Under the pieces are notes generated by a model. The model was not told the DNA's origin, did not search any database, and saw only the letters and a list, made by a program, of their open reading frames with translations. Positions 43,050 to 53,347 of a stretch of DNA of 64,000 nt are shown in pieces. The position numbers were made by a program, and so were the translations under genes. The stretch spans positions 1 to 64,000 of the forward strand of contig NZ_JARKVC010000015.1 of assembly GCF_029851875.1 (NCBI RefSeq), written 5' to 3'. The DNA is from Actinomyces sp. (GTDB lineage Bacteria; Actinomycetota; Actinomycetes; Actinomycetales; Actinomycetaceae). How positions within the stretch are numbered: position 1 is the stretch's first letter; every line of letters starts with the position of its first letter.

Positions 43050-45293
43050 TCAGTCCCGGCTGGGACGCAGGAAGACCGCGCCCATCGGGGGGACGCGCAG
43101 GCGCACCGAGGCGGGCCGACCGTTCCACGGCAGGTCCTCGGCCTCGACGTGCCCGAGGTTGCCCACGCCCGAGCCGCCGTAGTCCACGGCGTCGGTGTTG
43201 ATGACCTCGTCCCAGCCTCCGGCAAAGGGCAGACCCACGCGGTAGCCCTCGTGCGGGGTGCCAGCGAAGTTGATGATCGCCACCGCCAGGTCCGCCTGGC
43301 CGTCCGGTCCGACCCCCTTGCGCAGGTAGGACAGGACGTTGTGGTCCCCGTCCCCGGCCTCGATCCACTCAAAGCCACGGTGGGAGAAGTCGTCCGCCCA
43401 CAGCGCAGGGGAGTCCTGGTAGAAGGCGTTGAGGTCACGCACCAGGTGGAGCAGACCCTGGTGACCCGGATCATCCAGGATCCACCAGTCCAGCGAGCTC
43501 TCCGCGTTCCACTCCGCGCCCTGGCCGAACTCCTGCCCCATGAAGAGCAGCTGCTTGCCCGGGTGTGACCACTGGTAGGCGTACAGGGCCCGCAGACCAG
43601 CCAGCTCCTGCCAGGGATCGCCTGGCATCTTCGACAGCAGCGAGCCCTTGCCGTGGACGACCTCGTCGTGGCTCAGCGGCAGGACGAACTGCTCGGAGAA
43701 GGCGTAGACCAGGGAGAAGGTCAGCTCTCCGTGGTGGTAGCGCCGGTTGATGGGCTCCTCAGAGAGGTAGCGCAGGGTGTCGTTCATCCACCCCATGTTC
43801 CACTTCAGCCCGAAGCCCAGGCCCCCGTACTCGGTGGGTGCGGTGACGCCCGGCCAGGCGGTGGACTCCTCGGCGATCATGATGATCCCCGGGTTCTTGC
43901 GGTAGGCGGTGGCGGTGGCCTCCTGCAGGAAGCTGATGGCCTCCAGGTTCTCCCGGCCCCCGAACTGGTTGGGGTGCCACTGGCCTTCCTTGCGGGAGTA
44001 GTCGAGGTAGAGCATCGAGGCCACCGCGTCCACGCGCAGGCCGTCGATGTGGAACTCCTGCAGCCAGTACAGGGCGTTGGCCACCAGGAAGTTGCGCACC
44101 TCGTTGCGCCCGAAGTTGAAGATGTAGGTGCCCCAGTCCGGGTGCTCCCCGCGCTGGGGGTCCGGGTCCTCGTACAGGGCCGTGCCGTCAAAGCGCGCCA
44201 GCGCCCACTCGTCCTTGGGGAAGTGGGCTGGCACCCAGTCCAGGATGACGCCGATGCCGGCCTGGTGGAGCTGGTCCACGAGGTAGCGGAAGTCGTCAGG
44301 GGTGCCGAAGCGCGCCGTGGGGGCGTAGTAGCCGGTCACCTGGTAGCCCCAGGAGCCGCCGAAGGGGTGCTCGGCTACCGGCATGAACTCCACGTGGGTG
44401 AAGCCGGCCTCCTTGACGTAGGGCACGAGCTCGTCCGCCAGACCCCGGTATCCCAGTCCCTGGCGCCAGGAGCCGATGTGCACCTCGTAGATGCTCATCG
44501 GACCGGCGTGGGGGTCCGCCTGGCTGCGCCTGTCCATCCACTCCTGGTCCTCCCAGGAGTGGAAGAGGTCCGTGACCACCGAGGCGGTGGCCGGAGGAAC
44601 CTCGGTGGCCCGCGCCATCGGGTCAGCCTTCTGGTGCCAGGACCCGTCCGCGAAGCACAGCTCGTACTTGTAGCGGGCACCCACACCTACACCCGGGATG
44701 AACAGCTCCCACACGCCGGAGGAGCCGAGCGAGCGCATAGCGCTGGCCGTACCGTCCCAGTAGTTGAAGTCACCGACCACGCGCACGGCCCGGGCGTTGG
44801 GGGCCCACACCGCGAAGGCGGTTCCCTCGACCTCGCCCATGGGGCCGTTGTAGTGCTTGACGTGGGCGCCCAGCACCTCCCACAGCTCCTCGTGGCGGCC
44901 CTCGGAGATGAGATAGGTGTCCATCTCACCCAGCGTCGGCAGGAAGCGGTAGGGGTCGTCCACCCGTGTGGTCTCCTCGCCGTAGGTGACGTCGAGGCGG
45001 TAGTCCGGGACCGTGTCCCCGGGCAGGACGGCGACCCACACTCCCTCCTGCTCGTGACGGGCCGGGTAGGTGCCGTCCTGGGTGACGACGGCGACGGCGT
45101 CGGCCAGGTGACGCACGGTGCGTACCGTGACGCCGTCCTCGCCCACGTGGGCGCCCAGCACCCCGTGGGGGTTGTGGTAGCGGGCGTAGGCCACGTCTGA
45201 CAGGACCCAGGACTCGACGGGAACAGGCTGCGCTCCGGCGGCGTCGGGGCCGGTCGGCAGGTCAGCAGCGTAAGAGGGCGTGACGTCGTTCAT
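43050..45293 (-). CDS. glgB: 1,4-alpha-glucan branching enzyme (GH13_9)
   Basis: The 747-aa enzyme introduces alpha-1,6 branches. It has an N-terminal extension with two beta-sandwich (CBM48-like) domains, as usual in actinobacteria, and then the GH13 barrel. The nucleophile is in [12 protein letters not shown], the acid/base in [11 protein letters not shown], and the third carboxylate in [12 protein letters not shown]. The ATG overlaps the mak stop by 4 bp. Order glgE-mak-glgB in one operon means the branched glucan is built from maltose-1-phosphate. Confidence 0.97.
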   Translation of the reverse strand: MNDVTPSYAADLPTGPDAAGAQPVPVESWVLSDVAYARYHNPHGVLGAHVGEDGVTVRTVRHLADAVAVVTQDGTYPARHEQEGVWVAVLPGDTVPDYRLDVTYGEETTRVDDPYRFLPTLGEMDTYLISEGRHEELWEVLGAHVKHYNGPMGEVEGTAFAVWAPNARAVRVVGDFNYWDGTASAMRSLGSSGVWELFIPGVGVGARYKYELCFADGSWHQKADPMARATEVPPATASVVTDLFHSWEDQEWMDRRSQADPHAGPMSIYEVHIGSWRQGLGYRGLADELVPYVKEAGFTHVEFMPVAEHPFGGSWGYQVTGYYAPTARFGTPDDFRYLVDQLHQAGIGVILDWVPAHFPKDEWALARFDGTALYEDPDPQRGEHPDWGTYIFNFGRNEVRNFLVANALYWLQEFHIDGLRVDAVASMLYLDYSRKEGQWHPNQFGGRENLEAISFLQEATATAYRKNPGIIMIAEESTAWPGVTAPTEYGGLGFGLKWNMGWMNDTLRYLSEEPINRRYHHGELTFSLVYAFSEQFVLPLSHDEVVHGKGSLLSKMPGDPWQELAGLRALYAYQWSHPGKQLLFMGQEFGQGAEWNAESSLDWWILDDPGHQGLLHLVRDLNAFYQDSPALWADDFSHRGFEWIEAGDGDHNVLSYLRKGVGPDGQADLAVAIINFAGTPHEGYRVGLPFAGGWDEVINTDAVDYGGSGVGNLGHVEAEDLPWNGRPASVRLRVPPMGAVFLRPSRD

Positions 45294-46807
45294 GCCTCCA
45301 CTCTCCCACGGGCAGAGTCCTCAGCGGGGGACTTTGTGCCGATGACCTGCCTGATCCCGGCCAGCGGGATCCCGAGCCAGGCCGGACGGTTGCGAGCCTC
45401 GTAGACGGCCTCGTACAGGGCCTTGTCCAGCTCCAGGGCCGCCAGCAGCACCTCGGTGCGGTGACGCTCCTCAACCGTGCCCGCCGGCCGCACCTCGCGG
45501 TAGCCGGCTGTGAAGGCCTCACGCACCGCCTCCAGCCACCGCGGGTCGCGGGCCTGGCCGACGGCGGCGGCGTAGTCGAAGGAGCGCAGCATCCCGGCCA
45601 CGTCCCGCAGCGGCTGGTCGGCCCGACGCCGGTCAGCCAGCGGGCGCAGCGGCTCACCCTCGAAGTCCAGGACGTACCAGCGCCCCGGCTCCTGGTCCTC
45701 GTGCAGGGTCTGGCCCAGGTGGTAGTCGCCGTGCACGCGGGTAGCCGCCTCCAGACGGTCCAGAGCCGCGACGGCGTCCAGGACCCGGGTGACGTGGCCG
45801 GCCAGGCCCGGCAGCTGCTCCTGGAGGGCGGGGACCTCGGCCAGCGCCCAGCGGGCGCGCTCAGCCAGGGCGCGGCGCAGCTGGGCGGGGCTGGCCGGCT
45901 CGCTGACTCCCAGGGAGGAGGCCAGGTGCGAGTGCATCTGGGCGGTGGTGGCCCCCAGGTCCCGGGCCAGCCCGGTGGCGAGCAGGCGGCGCGGCCCGTC
46001 GTCGCCGTCGTCGTCCGCCGCCAGGGCGCAGAAGAGCTCGAAGCCGTCCGTGGCCTGGGGGACGAAGGTGGTGGCGACGGCGCCGTCGGCGGTGAGGGCC
46101 CCACCGTCCTCCCCGGTGCCGGGCAGCTCCAGGACGGACCAGGCCACCGGCGTGCGCACCCGGTCCCACCCGCCGCGGGCCAGGGCCACGGAGACCTCGA
46201 CATCAGGGTTGCGTCCCGGGGCGAGCACGCGGAAGAGCTTGACGATGAGGTCGCCGGTGGCCTGGTCCTCGGGCAGGGCGGCGGCTGCGGCGTCGGCAGG
46301 CTCGGCGACGGGCGCAGGCAGGATGACGCTCGTGTTCGACTGCTCCCCGGTGGTCACGTGCAGGCGCTCAGCGCGCTGGATGATCGCGGTGGCTGCCTGC
46401 TCGCTCAGCGTGGAGCCGGCGGCGATCGCCGCGCGAGCCCAGGCCTGCCAGAAGGCCGGGTGGTGGGGCGCGTCCACGATCGCGCTCGTCCCGCCCTCCA
46501 GGACGAAACCTGCCGCCTGGGCGTCCTCCTTGGGGCCGGTCAGGCGTGCCAGCGCGTCGACCTCCTCCACCACGAGCGGGACGTGGAGGAGGACCTCGTC
46601 CGCTCCGGCGGCCTCGCCCCGGGAGGAGCGAGGCAGCGCCAGGACCAGGTCGTGGATACCGGGGGCAAGCTCGGCGTCCACCACCACGCGCGTGGTGGAG
46701 GCCTGCGGGGCAGGGCCGGACTTGAGTGGGAACCAGCGGCGCGTGGCCGCCCAGGTCAGCAGCTCGGGCAGGATCTGGGCCGTTCCCGGCCAGGGGCGCG
46801 GGCTCAT
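45290..46807 (-). CDS. mak: Maltokinase
   Basis: The 505-aa enzyme phosphorylates maltose with ATP to make maltose-1-phosphate, the GlgE substrate. The C-terminal kinase part has [12 protein letters not shown] (catalytic Asp) and [13 protein letters not shown] (metal-binding Asp), as in mycobacterial Mak/Pep2 and aminoglycoside-phosphotransferase-like kinases. The N-terminal Mak-specific domain has WFPLKSG. It overlaps both glgE (4 bp) and glgB (4 bp). No treS is fused or adjacent, so the source of maltose lies elsewhere. Confidence 0.93.
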   Translation of the reverse strand: MSPRPWPGTAQILPELLTWAATRRWFPLKSGPAPQASTTRVVVDAELAPGIHDLVLALPRSSRGEAAGADEVLLHVPLVVEEVDALARLTGPKEDAQAAGFVLEGGTSAIVDAPHHPAFWQAWARAAIAAGSTLSEQAATAIIQRAERLHVTTGEQSNTSVILPAPVAEPADAAAAALPEDQATGDLIVKLFRVLAPGRNPDVEVSVALARGGWDRVRTPVAWSVLELPGTGEDGGALTADGAVATTFVPQATDGFELFCALAADDDGDDGPRRLLATGLARDLGATTAQMHSHLASSLGVSEPASPAQLRRALAERARWALAEVPALQEQLPGLAGHVTRVLDAVAALDRLEAATRVHGDYHLGQTLHEDQEPGRWYVLDFEGEPLRPLADRRRADQPLRDVAGMLRSFDYAAAVGQARDPRWLEAVREAFTAGYREVRPAGTVEERHRTEVLLAALELDKALYEAVYEARNRPAWLGIPLAGIRQVIGTKSPAEDSARGRVEA

Positions 46808-48930
46808 CGCAGGGGCTCCACGTGCAGCACGTGGGCGGCTCGGCCGGCGTAGGGGTCTAGCCGCACGTAGCTGACGGCTCCCCAGGTGAAGACCTCGCCG
46901 GTCAGCTCGTCGGTCACCCGCAGGCCGCAGTCCGGCGGGAGCCCGAGCCGTGCCATGTCCAGGTAGACCTGGCCCTCGCGAGCGTGGTGGGGGTCAAGGT
47001 TGACCACCGTGAGGACCACGTCCTCGCGGCCGGTGGGTGAGTGGGCAGCCTCCACACGCTTGGAGTAGGCGATGAGGGCGTCGTCGCTGGTGCCGTGGAA
47101 CCACACGTCCCGCAGCTGGCGCAGGGCCGGGTGCGCGGCGCGGGCGGCGTTGAGGCGGGTGAGCAGGTCCTCGATGCCGTTGGCCCGGGCCGCGGCGAAG
47201 TCACGTGGCTTGAGCTCGTACTTCTCGTTGTCGATCTGCTCCTCGTAACCCGGGCGCGGGGTGGACTCGGCCAGCTCGTAGCCGGAGTAGATGCCCCAGG
47301 TGGGGGACAGGGTGGCGGCGAGCACGGCCCGCAGCTTGAAGGCCGGCACCTTCCCGTTGGTCATGAAGGGGGTGAGGATGTCGTGCGTGGTGGGCCAGAA
47401 GGCCGGGCGCAGGACGTGGGCGGTGTCCTGGGAGAGCTCGACCATGTACTCGGTCAGCTCCTCCTTGGTGTTGCGCCAGGCGAAGTAGGTGTAGCTCTGG
47501 TGGAAGCCGATCTTGCCCAGCGTGCGCATCATCGCCGGGCGGGTGAATGCCTCGGCCAGGAAGAGCACCTCGGGATGGGCGAGGCGGACCTCACGCAGCA
47601 GCCGCTGCCAGAAGCTGAGCGGCTTGGTGTGGGGATTGTCCACACGGAAGATCGTCACCCCGTGCTCGATCCAGGTCTCCACCACCTCGCGGACGGCCTG
47701 GTAGATGCCCTCCGGGTCGTTGTCGAAGTTGAGGGGGTAGATGTCCTGGTACTTCTTGGGCGGGTTCTCGGCATAGGCGATGGAACCGTCGGCCAGGACC
47801 GTGAACCACTCCGGGTGCTCGACCACCCACGGGTGGTCGGGGGAGCACTGCAGGGCCAGGTCCAGGGCCACCTCCATGCCGAGCTCGCGTGAGCGCGCCA
47901 CCAGGGCGTCAAAGTCCTCGAAGGTGCCCAGCTCGGGGTGGATGGCGTCGTGCCCGCCGTCGGGGGAGCCGATGCCGTAGGGCGAGCCCGGGTCGCCCTC
48001 GCGAGCGGTGAGGGTGTTGTTGCGACCCTTGCGGTTGGTCACGCCGATCGGGGAGATGGGCGTGAGGTAGAGGACGTCGAAGCCCATGGCGGCGATGCGG
48101 TCCAGGCCCTTGATCGCCGTGCGCAGGGTGCCGGACGTCCATCGCCCGTGCTCGTCCACGCGCGCGCCCAGCGAGCGCGGGAAGATCTCGTACCACGAGC
48201 CGGTCAGGGCCCGGGGACGGTCCACCTGCAGGGGGTAGGTGGCCGACGGCGAGACGTGGTCGCGCAGGGGCAGACGTTCCAGGGCCTCGGTGACCTGCGG
48301 GCCGGTGCCTGCGCCCAGGCGCTCGTGAGCCGGCCGGGCCTCGTCACGCAGGGCAGCGGCCGCCGAGCGCAGGACCGTGACGTCCTCGCCGTCGCGGCCG
48401 GGGACCTCGGCGGCGCGGGTGAGGACGCGAGCGCCCTCCTCCAGCATGAGGGCGACGTCGATGCCGGCCGGGACCTTGATCTCGGCGTCGTGGCGCCAGG
48501 TGGCGTAGGGATCAGACCAGCCCTCCACGCGCAGGCCCCAGCTGCCGGGCTCGTCCGCGGCCAGGCGGCCCTCGTAACGGTCCAGGCCAGGGGCGATGTC
48601 CACCATGCGCACGCTGGGGCCCTGGGTGCCGTCGGGGCGGATGAGGACAGCGGTGGCTCCGAAGCGGTCATGGCCCTCACGGAAGACGGTGGCGCGCACG
48701 GGGAAGACCTCACCGACCACCGCCTTGGAGGGCCAGCGCCCATCCTCGACCACGGGGAAGACCTCAGTGACCGGGATACGCCCGATGAGGGAGAAAGGCG
48801 CAGGCTCAGGAGACGCCTCGACGCAGACCCGGGCGGCAGGGACGGCCTGTCCCCCTGCGGCGGCCGCGGCCGGGGGAGCGTCCTGGTTGGTGGAAACGGA
48901 ACGGGGCTTGGAACTGGTGTTGTGCGTCAC
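46804..48930 (-). CDS. glgE: Alpha-1,4-glucan:maltose-1-phosphate maltosyltransferase
   Basis: The 708-aa GH13_3 enzyme extends alpha-glucans with maltosyl units from maltose-1-phosphate. The nucleophile lies in FRVDNPHTKPLSFW and the acid/base in FLAEAFTRPAMM, both diagnostic of GlgE; DLALQCSPDHPWV also fits. The N-terminal domain (GRIPVTEVFPVVEDGRWPSKAVVGE) is the GlgE-specific one, preceded by a 35-residue low-complexity extension. The start is GTG at 48930. TAGCCT lies 7 nt before it and no ribosome site exists, so the mRNA is probably leaderless. First gene of glgE-mak-glgB. Confidence 0.97.
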   Translation of the reverse strand: MTHNTSSKPRSVSTNQDAPPAAAAAGGQAVPAARVCVEASPEPAPFSLIGRIPVTEVFPVVEDGRWPSKAVVGEVFPVRATVFREGHDRFGATAVLIRPDGTQGPSVRMVDIAPGLDRYEGRLAADEPGSWGLRVEGWSDPYATWRHDAEIKVPAGIDVALMLEEGARVLTRAAEVPGRDGEDVTVLRSAAAALRDEARPAHERLGAGTGPQVTEALERLPLRDHVSPSATYPLQVDRPRALTGSWYEIFPRSLGARVDEHGRWTSGTLRTAIKGLDRIAAMGFDVLYLTPISPIGVTNRKGRNNTLTAREGDPGSPYGIGSPDGGHDAIHPELGTFEDFDALVARSRELGMEVALDLALQCSPDHPWVVEHPEWFTVLADGSIAYAENPPKKYQDIYPLNFDNDPEGIYQAVREVVETWIEHGVTIFRVDNPHTKPLSFWQRLLREVRLAHPEVLFLAEAFTRPAMMRTLGKIGFHQSYTYFAWRNTKEELTEYMVELSQDTAHVLRPAFWPTTHDILTPFMTNGKVPAFKLRAVLAATLSPTWGIYSGYELAESTPRPGYEEQIDNEKYELKPRDFAAARANGIEDLLTRLNAARAAHPALRQLRDVWFHGTSDDALIAYSKRVEAAHSPTGREDVVLTVVNLDPHHAREGQVYLDMARLGLPPDCGLRVTDELTGEVFTWGAVSYVRLDPYAGRAAHVLHVEPLR

Positions 48931-49118
48931 AGGGACAAGGCTACCCGACGGCGCGTACTCGCAGGTCCAGCGGCACGACCTCGGGGGCGCGCTCGGACAG
49001 GGCCGAGCCCGGGCGGGCCCGAGCCCACCTTCGCAGCAGTGAGCCGGCGTCGTGATTCCAGGGGAGAGCAGCGCGCCGGTCCGTTGGTGCAGGCGAGGGG
49101 CCCGGGGCGTGGCAGGAG

Positions 49119-50246
49119 TCAGTAGTCCATGTGCATCGCGGTGCGCACGGCGTCCAGGGTCTGGCTCGCCACCGCGCGGGCACGCTCGTTACCGGCGTGC
49201 AGCACCTGCAGCAGGTAGTCCTCGTTCGCGGCCAGCTCGGCCCGACGCGCACGGATGGGCGCGAAGAACTCGTTGACTGCCTCGGTGGTGACCTTCTTGA
49301 GGGTGCCGGCGCCACCGTCACCGATGCGCTCGGCGATCTCCTCGGGCGTGCCCGCGCCGCACAGGGAGGCCAGCACGAGCAGGTTGGAGACCTCCGGGCG
49401 AGCGGCAGGGTCGTAGGTGATGACGCGGTCGGAGTCCGTCTTGGCCTTCCTCAGCGCCTTGGCGGTCTCGTCCGCGCTCATGCGCAGCTCGATGGTGTTG
49501 TGGCGCGACTTGCTCATCTTCTCCCCGTCCAGGCCCAGCAGCAGCGGGGCCTCGGACAGCAGGGCCTCGGGGCGGCGGAAGACAGGGTGCTCCTTGACCG
49601 CGCGCCCGTAGCGCTTGTCAAAGCGCTGGGCGATCAGACGCGCCTGCTCCAGGTGGGGGAGCTGGTCCTTGCCCACAGGGACGAGGTTGGCCTGGCAGAA
49701 GAGGATGTCGGCCGCCTGGTGGACGGGGTAGGTGAGCATGAGGCCGGTCATCGCGCGGCCGTCGGTGGCCTCCAGCTCAGACTTGACCGTGGGGTTGCGG
49801 TGCAGCTCGGACTCGGTGACCAGGGAGAGGAAGGGCAGCATGAGCTGGTTCTCCTCCGGCACCGCCGAGTGCGCGAAGATCGTGGAGCGCTCGGGGTCCA
49901 CGCCCACGGCCAGGGAGTCCGCCACCAGGGACAGGACGCGCTCGCGGATAGGGCCCACGCCGTCGCGGTCCGTGATGACCTGGTAGTCGGCCACGAGGAT
50001 CCAGGTGTCTACGCCGCGGTCCTGGATCTTGGCCCAGGAGTGCATGGTGCCGAAGTAGTGCCCCAGGTGCATGTTGCCGGTAGGACGCACGCCGGTCAGC
50101 ATGCGGTAGCGGCCGGGGTTGACGTCCAGGTCGGCCTCGATCTCGGCGCTGCGGGCCATGGAACGGGCGAGGGAGGCGTCAGAGGTGGCGCCGGCGAGCG
50201 CCTCCTCGGCCTTGGTGGGGGCGGTGGGCTCCGGAGTCTGCGTCAT
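49119..50246 (-). CDS. trpS: Tryptophanyl-tRNA synthetase
   Basis: The 375-aa class Ic synthetase charges tRNA-Trp. It has the HIGH-type motif (RPTGNMHLGHYFG) and KMSKS (GLDGEKMSKSRHN). The N-terminal 40 residues precede the conserved part and are Ala/Thr-rich. TAGGAT lies exactly 6 nt before the ATG, with no ribosome site, a textbook leaderless arrangement. It lies between glgE and glgX without a functional link; its mRNA probably ends before glgE in a 188-bp gap. Confidence 0.96.
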   Translation of the reverse strand: MTQTPEPTAPTKAEEALAGATSDASLARSMARSAEIEADLDVNPGRYRMLTGVRPTGNMHLGHYFGTMHSWAKIQDRGVDTWILVADYQVITDRDGVGPIRERVLSLVADSLAVGVDPERSTIFAHSAVPEENQLMLPFLSLVTESELHRNPTVKSELEATDGRAMTGLMLTYPVHQAADILFCQANLVPVGKDQLPHLEQARLIAQRFDKRYGRAVKEHPVFRRPEALLSEAPLLLGLDGEKMSKSRHNTIELRMSADETAKALRKAKTDSDRVITYDPAARPEVSNLLVLASLCGAGTPEEIAERIGDGGAGTLKKVTTEAVNEFFAPIRARRAELAANEDYLLQVLHAGNERARAVASQTLDAVRTAMHMDY

Positions 50247-50524
50247 GGCGCCATCCTAGGCGAGGGCACACCTGCTTCCAGCAGAGGGATCGATGCCGGG
50301 GCTGGCCGTGGGTGCCCAGGTGTCCTGGGCCGGTGAGCGGCAGCGGGCCGACGACAACGGTCTGGCAGCTTGTGGGCCGAGGTGCGGCGGCCTTGGGCGC
50401 CGTGGTGCCACGATAACGGCGTGCTTGGGCGACTGTGGCGTGCATCGGTGACGACGGCGTGCCTACCCACGGCCTGTGTGGGCAGCGGTTCCTGGCGCGA
50501 GACGCCGGTTCCCGATTGCTACGA

Positions 50525-50583
50525 GCCTCGTTGACTGGTGCGTGGATCCCAGCGCCTGGCCGGTACGCACCAGTCAGCGAAGC
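50525..50583. repeat. Long stem-loop, 12-bp perfect core
   Basis: TGACTGGTGCGT (50532-50543) pairs with ACGCACCAGTCA (50565-50576). The pairing extends outward to about 50525/50583 with one G-T pair and one mismatch, giving a stem of about 19 bp with a 21-nt loop. No T-tract. Confidence 0.65.
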
Positions 50584-50620
50584 GCCGGTCTCATCAGCAA
50601 GGCACGCCCCGACCAACTCG

Positions 50621-50724
50621 ATGCACGCCGCGACCTGGTCCATGCACGCCGCGAAGCCGGGGACGTGGATCAATGAACCCTGCCGCCGTGGTGGGGGCGC
50701 GAATGCACGCCGCGAAGCCGGGAA
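50621..50724. repeat. Three direct copies of ATGCACGCCGCGA
   Basis: Copies start at 50621, 50642 and 50703. The last two extend to ATGCACGCCGCGAAGCCGGG plus a further shared AC after one variable base. Spacings are 21 and 61 bp. Confidence 0.7.
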
Positions 50725-50824
50725 CGCGGAACTAGGCAGACCGGCATCAGCAGGCAGACACGCCGCCAGGCCCGTCCCCACTCCCGGTAGCGTTGACAAC
50801 CTCCCGAGGAAGGACACCTGGAAC

Positions 50825-53146
50825 CTAGACCAGATCCTCCCCGGAGAGGTAGATCCGCAGGCTCAGCGCGTCCAGGGTCGTGGTGTCCCCAGGGCGGTCC
50901 TGACGGCAGTCCGTCATTCCGGTCCGCGCGGCCCTGGCCTCTGCCGAGGCGGCCACGTGCGCCCGCCCGGCGGGTCCGCGCCCGACCCGGCGGGCCAGCG
51001 CGAAGGCCGAGGTGTGCGGGCGGGGCACCGCCCACGAGGAGTCCCAGGTCAGGTGCCAGTCGCGACCGTGCCCGCCAGGCAGCGTCACCTCCACCTGGTC
51101 CAGCGCGCCGTTGATGACCACGAGCAGGTCGTCGTCACCCACGGGAGCGCCCGAGCGCAGCATCTGGACCACGCGCGTGTGCGGGTCGTGCCACTGCGCG
51201 GTCTCCATCGCCTCGCCGTCGCCGCGGTACCAGGCCAGGTCCGCGATCGTGTCCCCGTCCACCGGCTGACCGGTGGCGAAGGCGGTAGGACGCATGACGG
51301 GGTGCTCGCGGCGCAGCCGCAGCAGGTAGCGGGTGGTGGCCAGGATGTCACGCTGCCAGGTGGCCAGGTCCCAGTCGTACCAGGACACCGGTGAGTCCTG
51401 GCAGTAGGAGTTGTTGTTCCCGCCCTGGCTGCGGCCGATCTCGTCCCCGCCCAGCAGCATGGGCGTGCCGGCCGAGACCAGGAGCGTGCCCAGCACGTTG
51501 CGGGTGGAGCGGCGCCGCAGCACCTCGATCGGGCCGCCGTCCATCCCCTCGGGCACAGGCCCCTCGAAGCCGTGGTTCCACGAGCGGTTGTCGTCGGTGC
51601 CGTCGCGGTTGTCCTCGCCGTTGGCCTCGTTGTGCTTGTAGTCGTAGGAGACCAGGTCGCGCAGGGTGAAGCCGTCGTGGGCGGTGACGAAGTTGACGCT
51701 GCCCAACGGCCCTCGCCCTCCGGGGTACTCCCCGCCGGAGAACAGGTCCGCGCTGCCTGACAGCCGCGTGGCCAGGTCACGCAGGTCCGAGCCGGGCAGG
51801 CCCTTGGCCAGGGCGGAGGCGTCGGCGAGCCAGAAGGAGCGCACGGTGCTGCGGTAGCGGTCGTTCCAGTCGTGGAAGGGGTCCGGGAACTCACCGGTGC
51901 GCCACCCGCCCGGTCCCACGTCCCAGGGCTCGGCGATGAGCCTGGCGCGCTGGAGCACCGGGTCCGTGGCCATGCCGATCAGCAGGGCGTGGCGCGGGTT
52001 GAACTCTGAGCCCTCACGCCCCAGCGTCGCCGCCAGGTCGAAGCGGAAGCCGTCCACCCCGATCTCACTGACCCAGTAGCGCAGGGAGTCCAGCGCGAGC
52101 TGGACGGCCCGGGTGGAACGGAAGTCCACGGTGTTGCCGGTGCCCGTGACGTCGGCGTACTGGGCTGGGCGACCGGGGGAGTGGAGGTAGTACTCCAGGT
52201 TGTCCAGGCCGCGCAGGCTCAGGCTCGGCCCGTCCACGCCCGACTCGCAGGTGTGGTTGTACACCACGTCCATGATGACCTCGAGCCCGGCCTCGTGGAG
52301 GATCGAGACCATGCCCCGCAGCTCGTCGAGCACGGCCTGGGGGCCGGCCTCGCGCGCGGCGGCGGTGGCGTAGGAGGCCTCGGGGGCGAAGTAGCTGAGC
52401 GTGGAGTAGCCCCAGTAGTTCGTGCGCGAGTGCCTGAGGAGGAAGACCTCGGAGAAGGAGGCCTGGATGGGCAGCAGCTCGATCGCGCTCACCCCCAGGG
52501 AGGTGAGGTAGCTGATCGTGGCCGGGTGGGCCAGGCCCGCGTAGGTACCGCGCAGCTCGGGAGGCACCCCGGGCATGTCGTGTGTCAGGCCCTTGACGTG
52601 GGTCTCGTAGACCACCGTCTGCTCCGGCGCCGTGCGCGGGCCGGGCACCACCGGGAAGGTCGCAGGGCCGGTGACCACACCGACGGCCACGTGGCCGGCA
52701 GAGTCCAGGGACGACGGCGTCATCGGCTGGGACAGCGGGCGCAGCTGCTCGTCGACCTCGTGGGCGAAGATCTCCGGACCGAGGGTCGGCGTCCCCTCCA
52801 ACGCCCGGGCGTAGGGATCGAGCAGAAGCTTGTTCGGGTTGGCGAGCACACCCTCCTGCGGGCTCCACGGCCCGTGGACGCGGTAGCCGTAGCGCTGGCC
52901 CGCCCCTACGCCGGGGACGAAAGCGCCCCACGCCCCGCGCTCAGGCCCGTGCATGCCGACCCGCTGCTCGGCCAGGACCCGGCCGGTGCCGTCGGTGTGC
53001 AGCAGGCACAGGTCGACGGCGGTGGCGTGCGGGGCGACGACGACGAAGCTGGTCCCGTCGGCCTCGACGGCGGCGCCCAGGCGCGTGCGGTCACGGGCGT
53101 CCTCGGGGCTGAGGACTGCAGGCAGCACGGTGGGCAAGTCAGACAT
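50825..53146 (-). CDS. glgX: Glycogen debranching enzyme (isoamylase type)
   Basis: The 773-aa GH13_11 enzyme hydrolyses alpha-1,6 branches, usually after phosphorylase trimming. It has an N-terminal CBM48 domain (TSFVVVAPHATAVDLCLLH), the catalytic barrel with nucleophile VDGFRFDLAATLG, acid/base LIAEPWDVGPGGW and NFVTAHDGFTLRDLVSYDYKHN, and a C-terminal beta domain. GACAAT lies 7 nt before the ATG at 53146, fitting a leaderless start; ATG 53155 and TTG 53182 are alternatives. GlgX rather than TreX is preferred from the glg context. It diverges from etfB. Confidence 0.93.
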   Translation of the reverse strand: MSDLPTVLPAVLSPEDARDRTRLGAAVEADGTSFVVVAPHATAVDLCLLHTDGTGRVLAEQRVGMHGPERGAWGAFVPGVGAGQRYGYRVHGPWSPQEGVLANPNKLLLDPYARALEGTPTLGPEIFAHEVDEQLRPLSQPMTPSSLDSAGHVAVGVVTGPATFPVVPGPRTAPEQTVVYETHVKGLTHDMPGVPPELRGTYAGLAHPATISYLTSLGVSAIELLPIQASFSEVFLLRHSRTNYWGYSTLSYFAPEASYATAAAREAGPQAVLDELRGMVSILHEAGLEVIMDVVYNHTCESGVDGPSLSLRGLDNLEYYLHSPGRPAQYADVTGTGNTVDFRSTRAVQLALDSLRYWVSEIGVDGFRFDLAATLGREGSEFNPRHALLIGMATDPVLQRARLIAEPWDVGPGGWRTGEFPDPFHDWNDRYRSTVRSFWLADASALAKGLPGSDLRDLATRLSGSADLFSGGEYPGGRGPLGSVNFVTAHDGFTLRDLVSYDYKHNEANGEDNRDGTDDNRSWNHGFEGPVPEGMDGGPIEVLRRRSTRNVLGTLLVSAGTPMLLGGDEIGRSQGGNNNSYCQDSPVSWYDWDLATWQRDILATTRYLLRLRREHPVMRPTAFATGQPVDGDTIADLAWYRGDGEAMETAQWHDPHTRVVQMLRSGAPVGDDDLLVVINGALDQVEVTLPGGHGRDWHLTWDSSWAVPRPHTSAFALARRVGRGPAGRAHVAASAEARAARTGMTDCRQDRPGDTTTLDALSLRIYLSGEDLV

Positions 53147-53347
53147 GCCTGCCATTGTCTCGGTAGTCCGGGGGACGGACAACCGCTAGGGAGTGCGGTG
53201 CCGCACGTGCTGCAGGGCGTGGTCCTCCTCGCGGCCGCTCTGCCGGGCCAGACCGGGGTCGTGAGCGAGCGCGTGAGCGGGATGCGGTGCGTCTCAAGCG
53301 GCCACGGCCCCCTGGCGCCGCGGAGCGGGTATGGCAACCTTGGCTGC

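Larger units (their letters stand above)
50247..50824. other. Repeat- and hairpin-rich intergenic region between trpS and glgX
   Basis: 578 bp upstream of trpS and at the 3' end of glgX. It contains a long stem-loop (50525-50583) and three copies of ATGCACGCCGCGA (50621, 50642, 50703). Open frames exist on both strands but consist of translated repeats (for example MHAAKPGT units) with no ribosome site, so I do not call a gene. A structured RNA or decayed repeat is possible. Confidence 0.5.

Noticed and set aside
50179-50817. A 212-codon minus-strand protein upstream of trpS
   Set aside because: It overlaps the trpS start, is built from translated repeats, and has no ribosome site; kept only as a repeat region.
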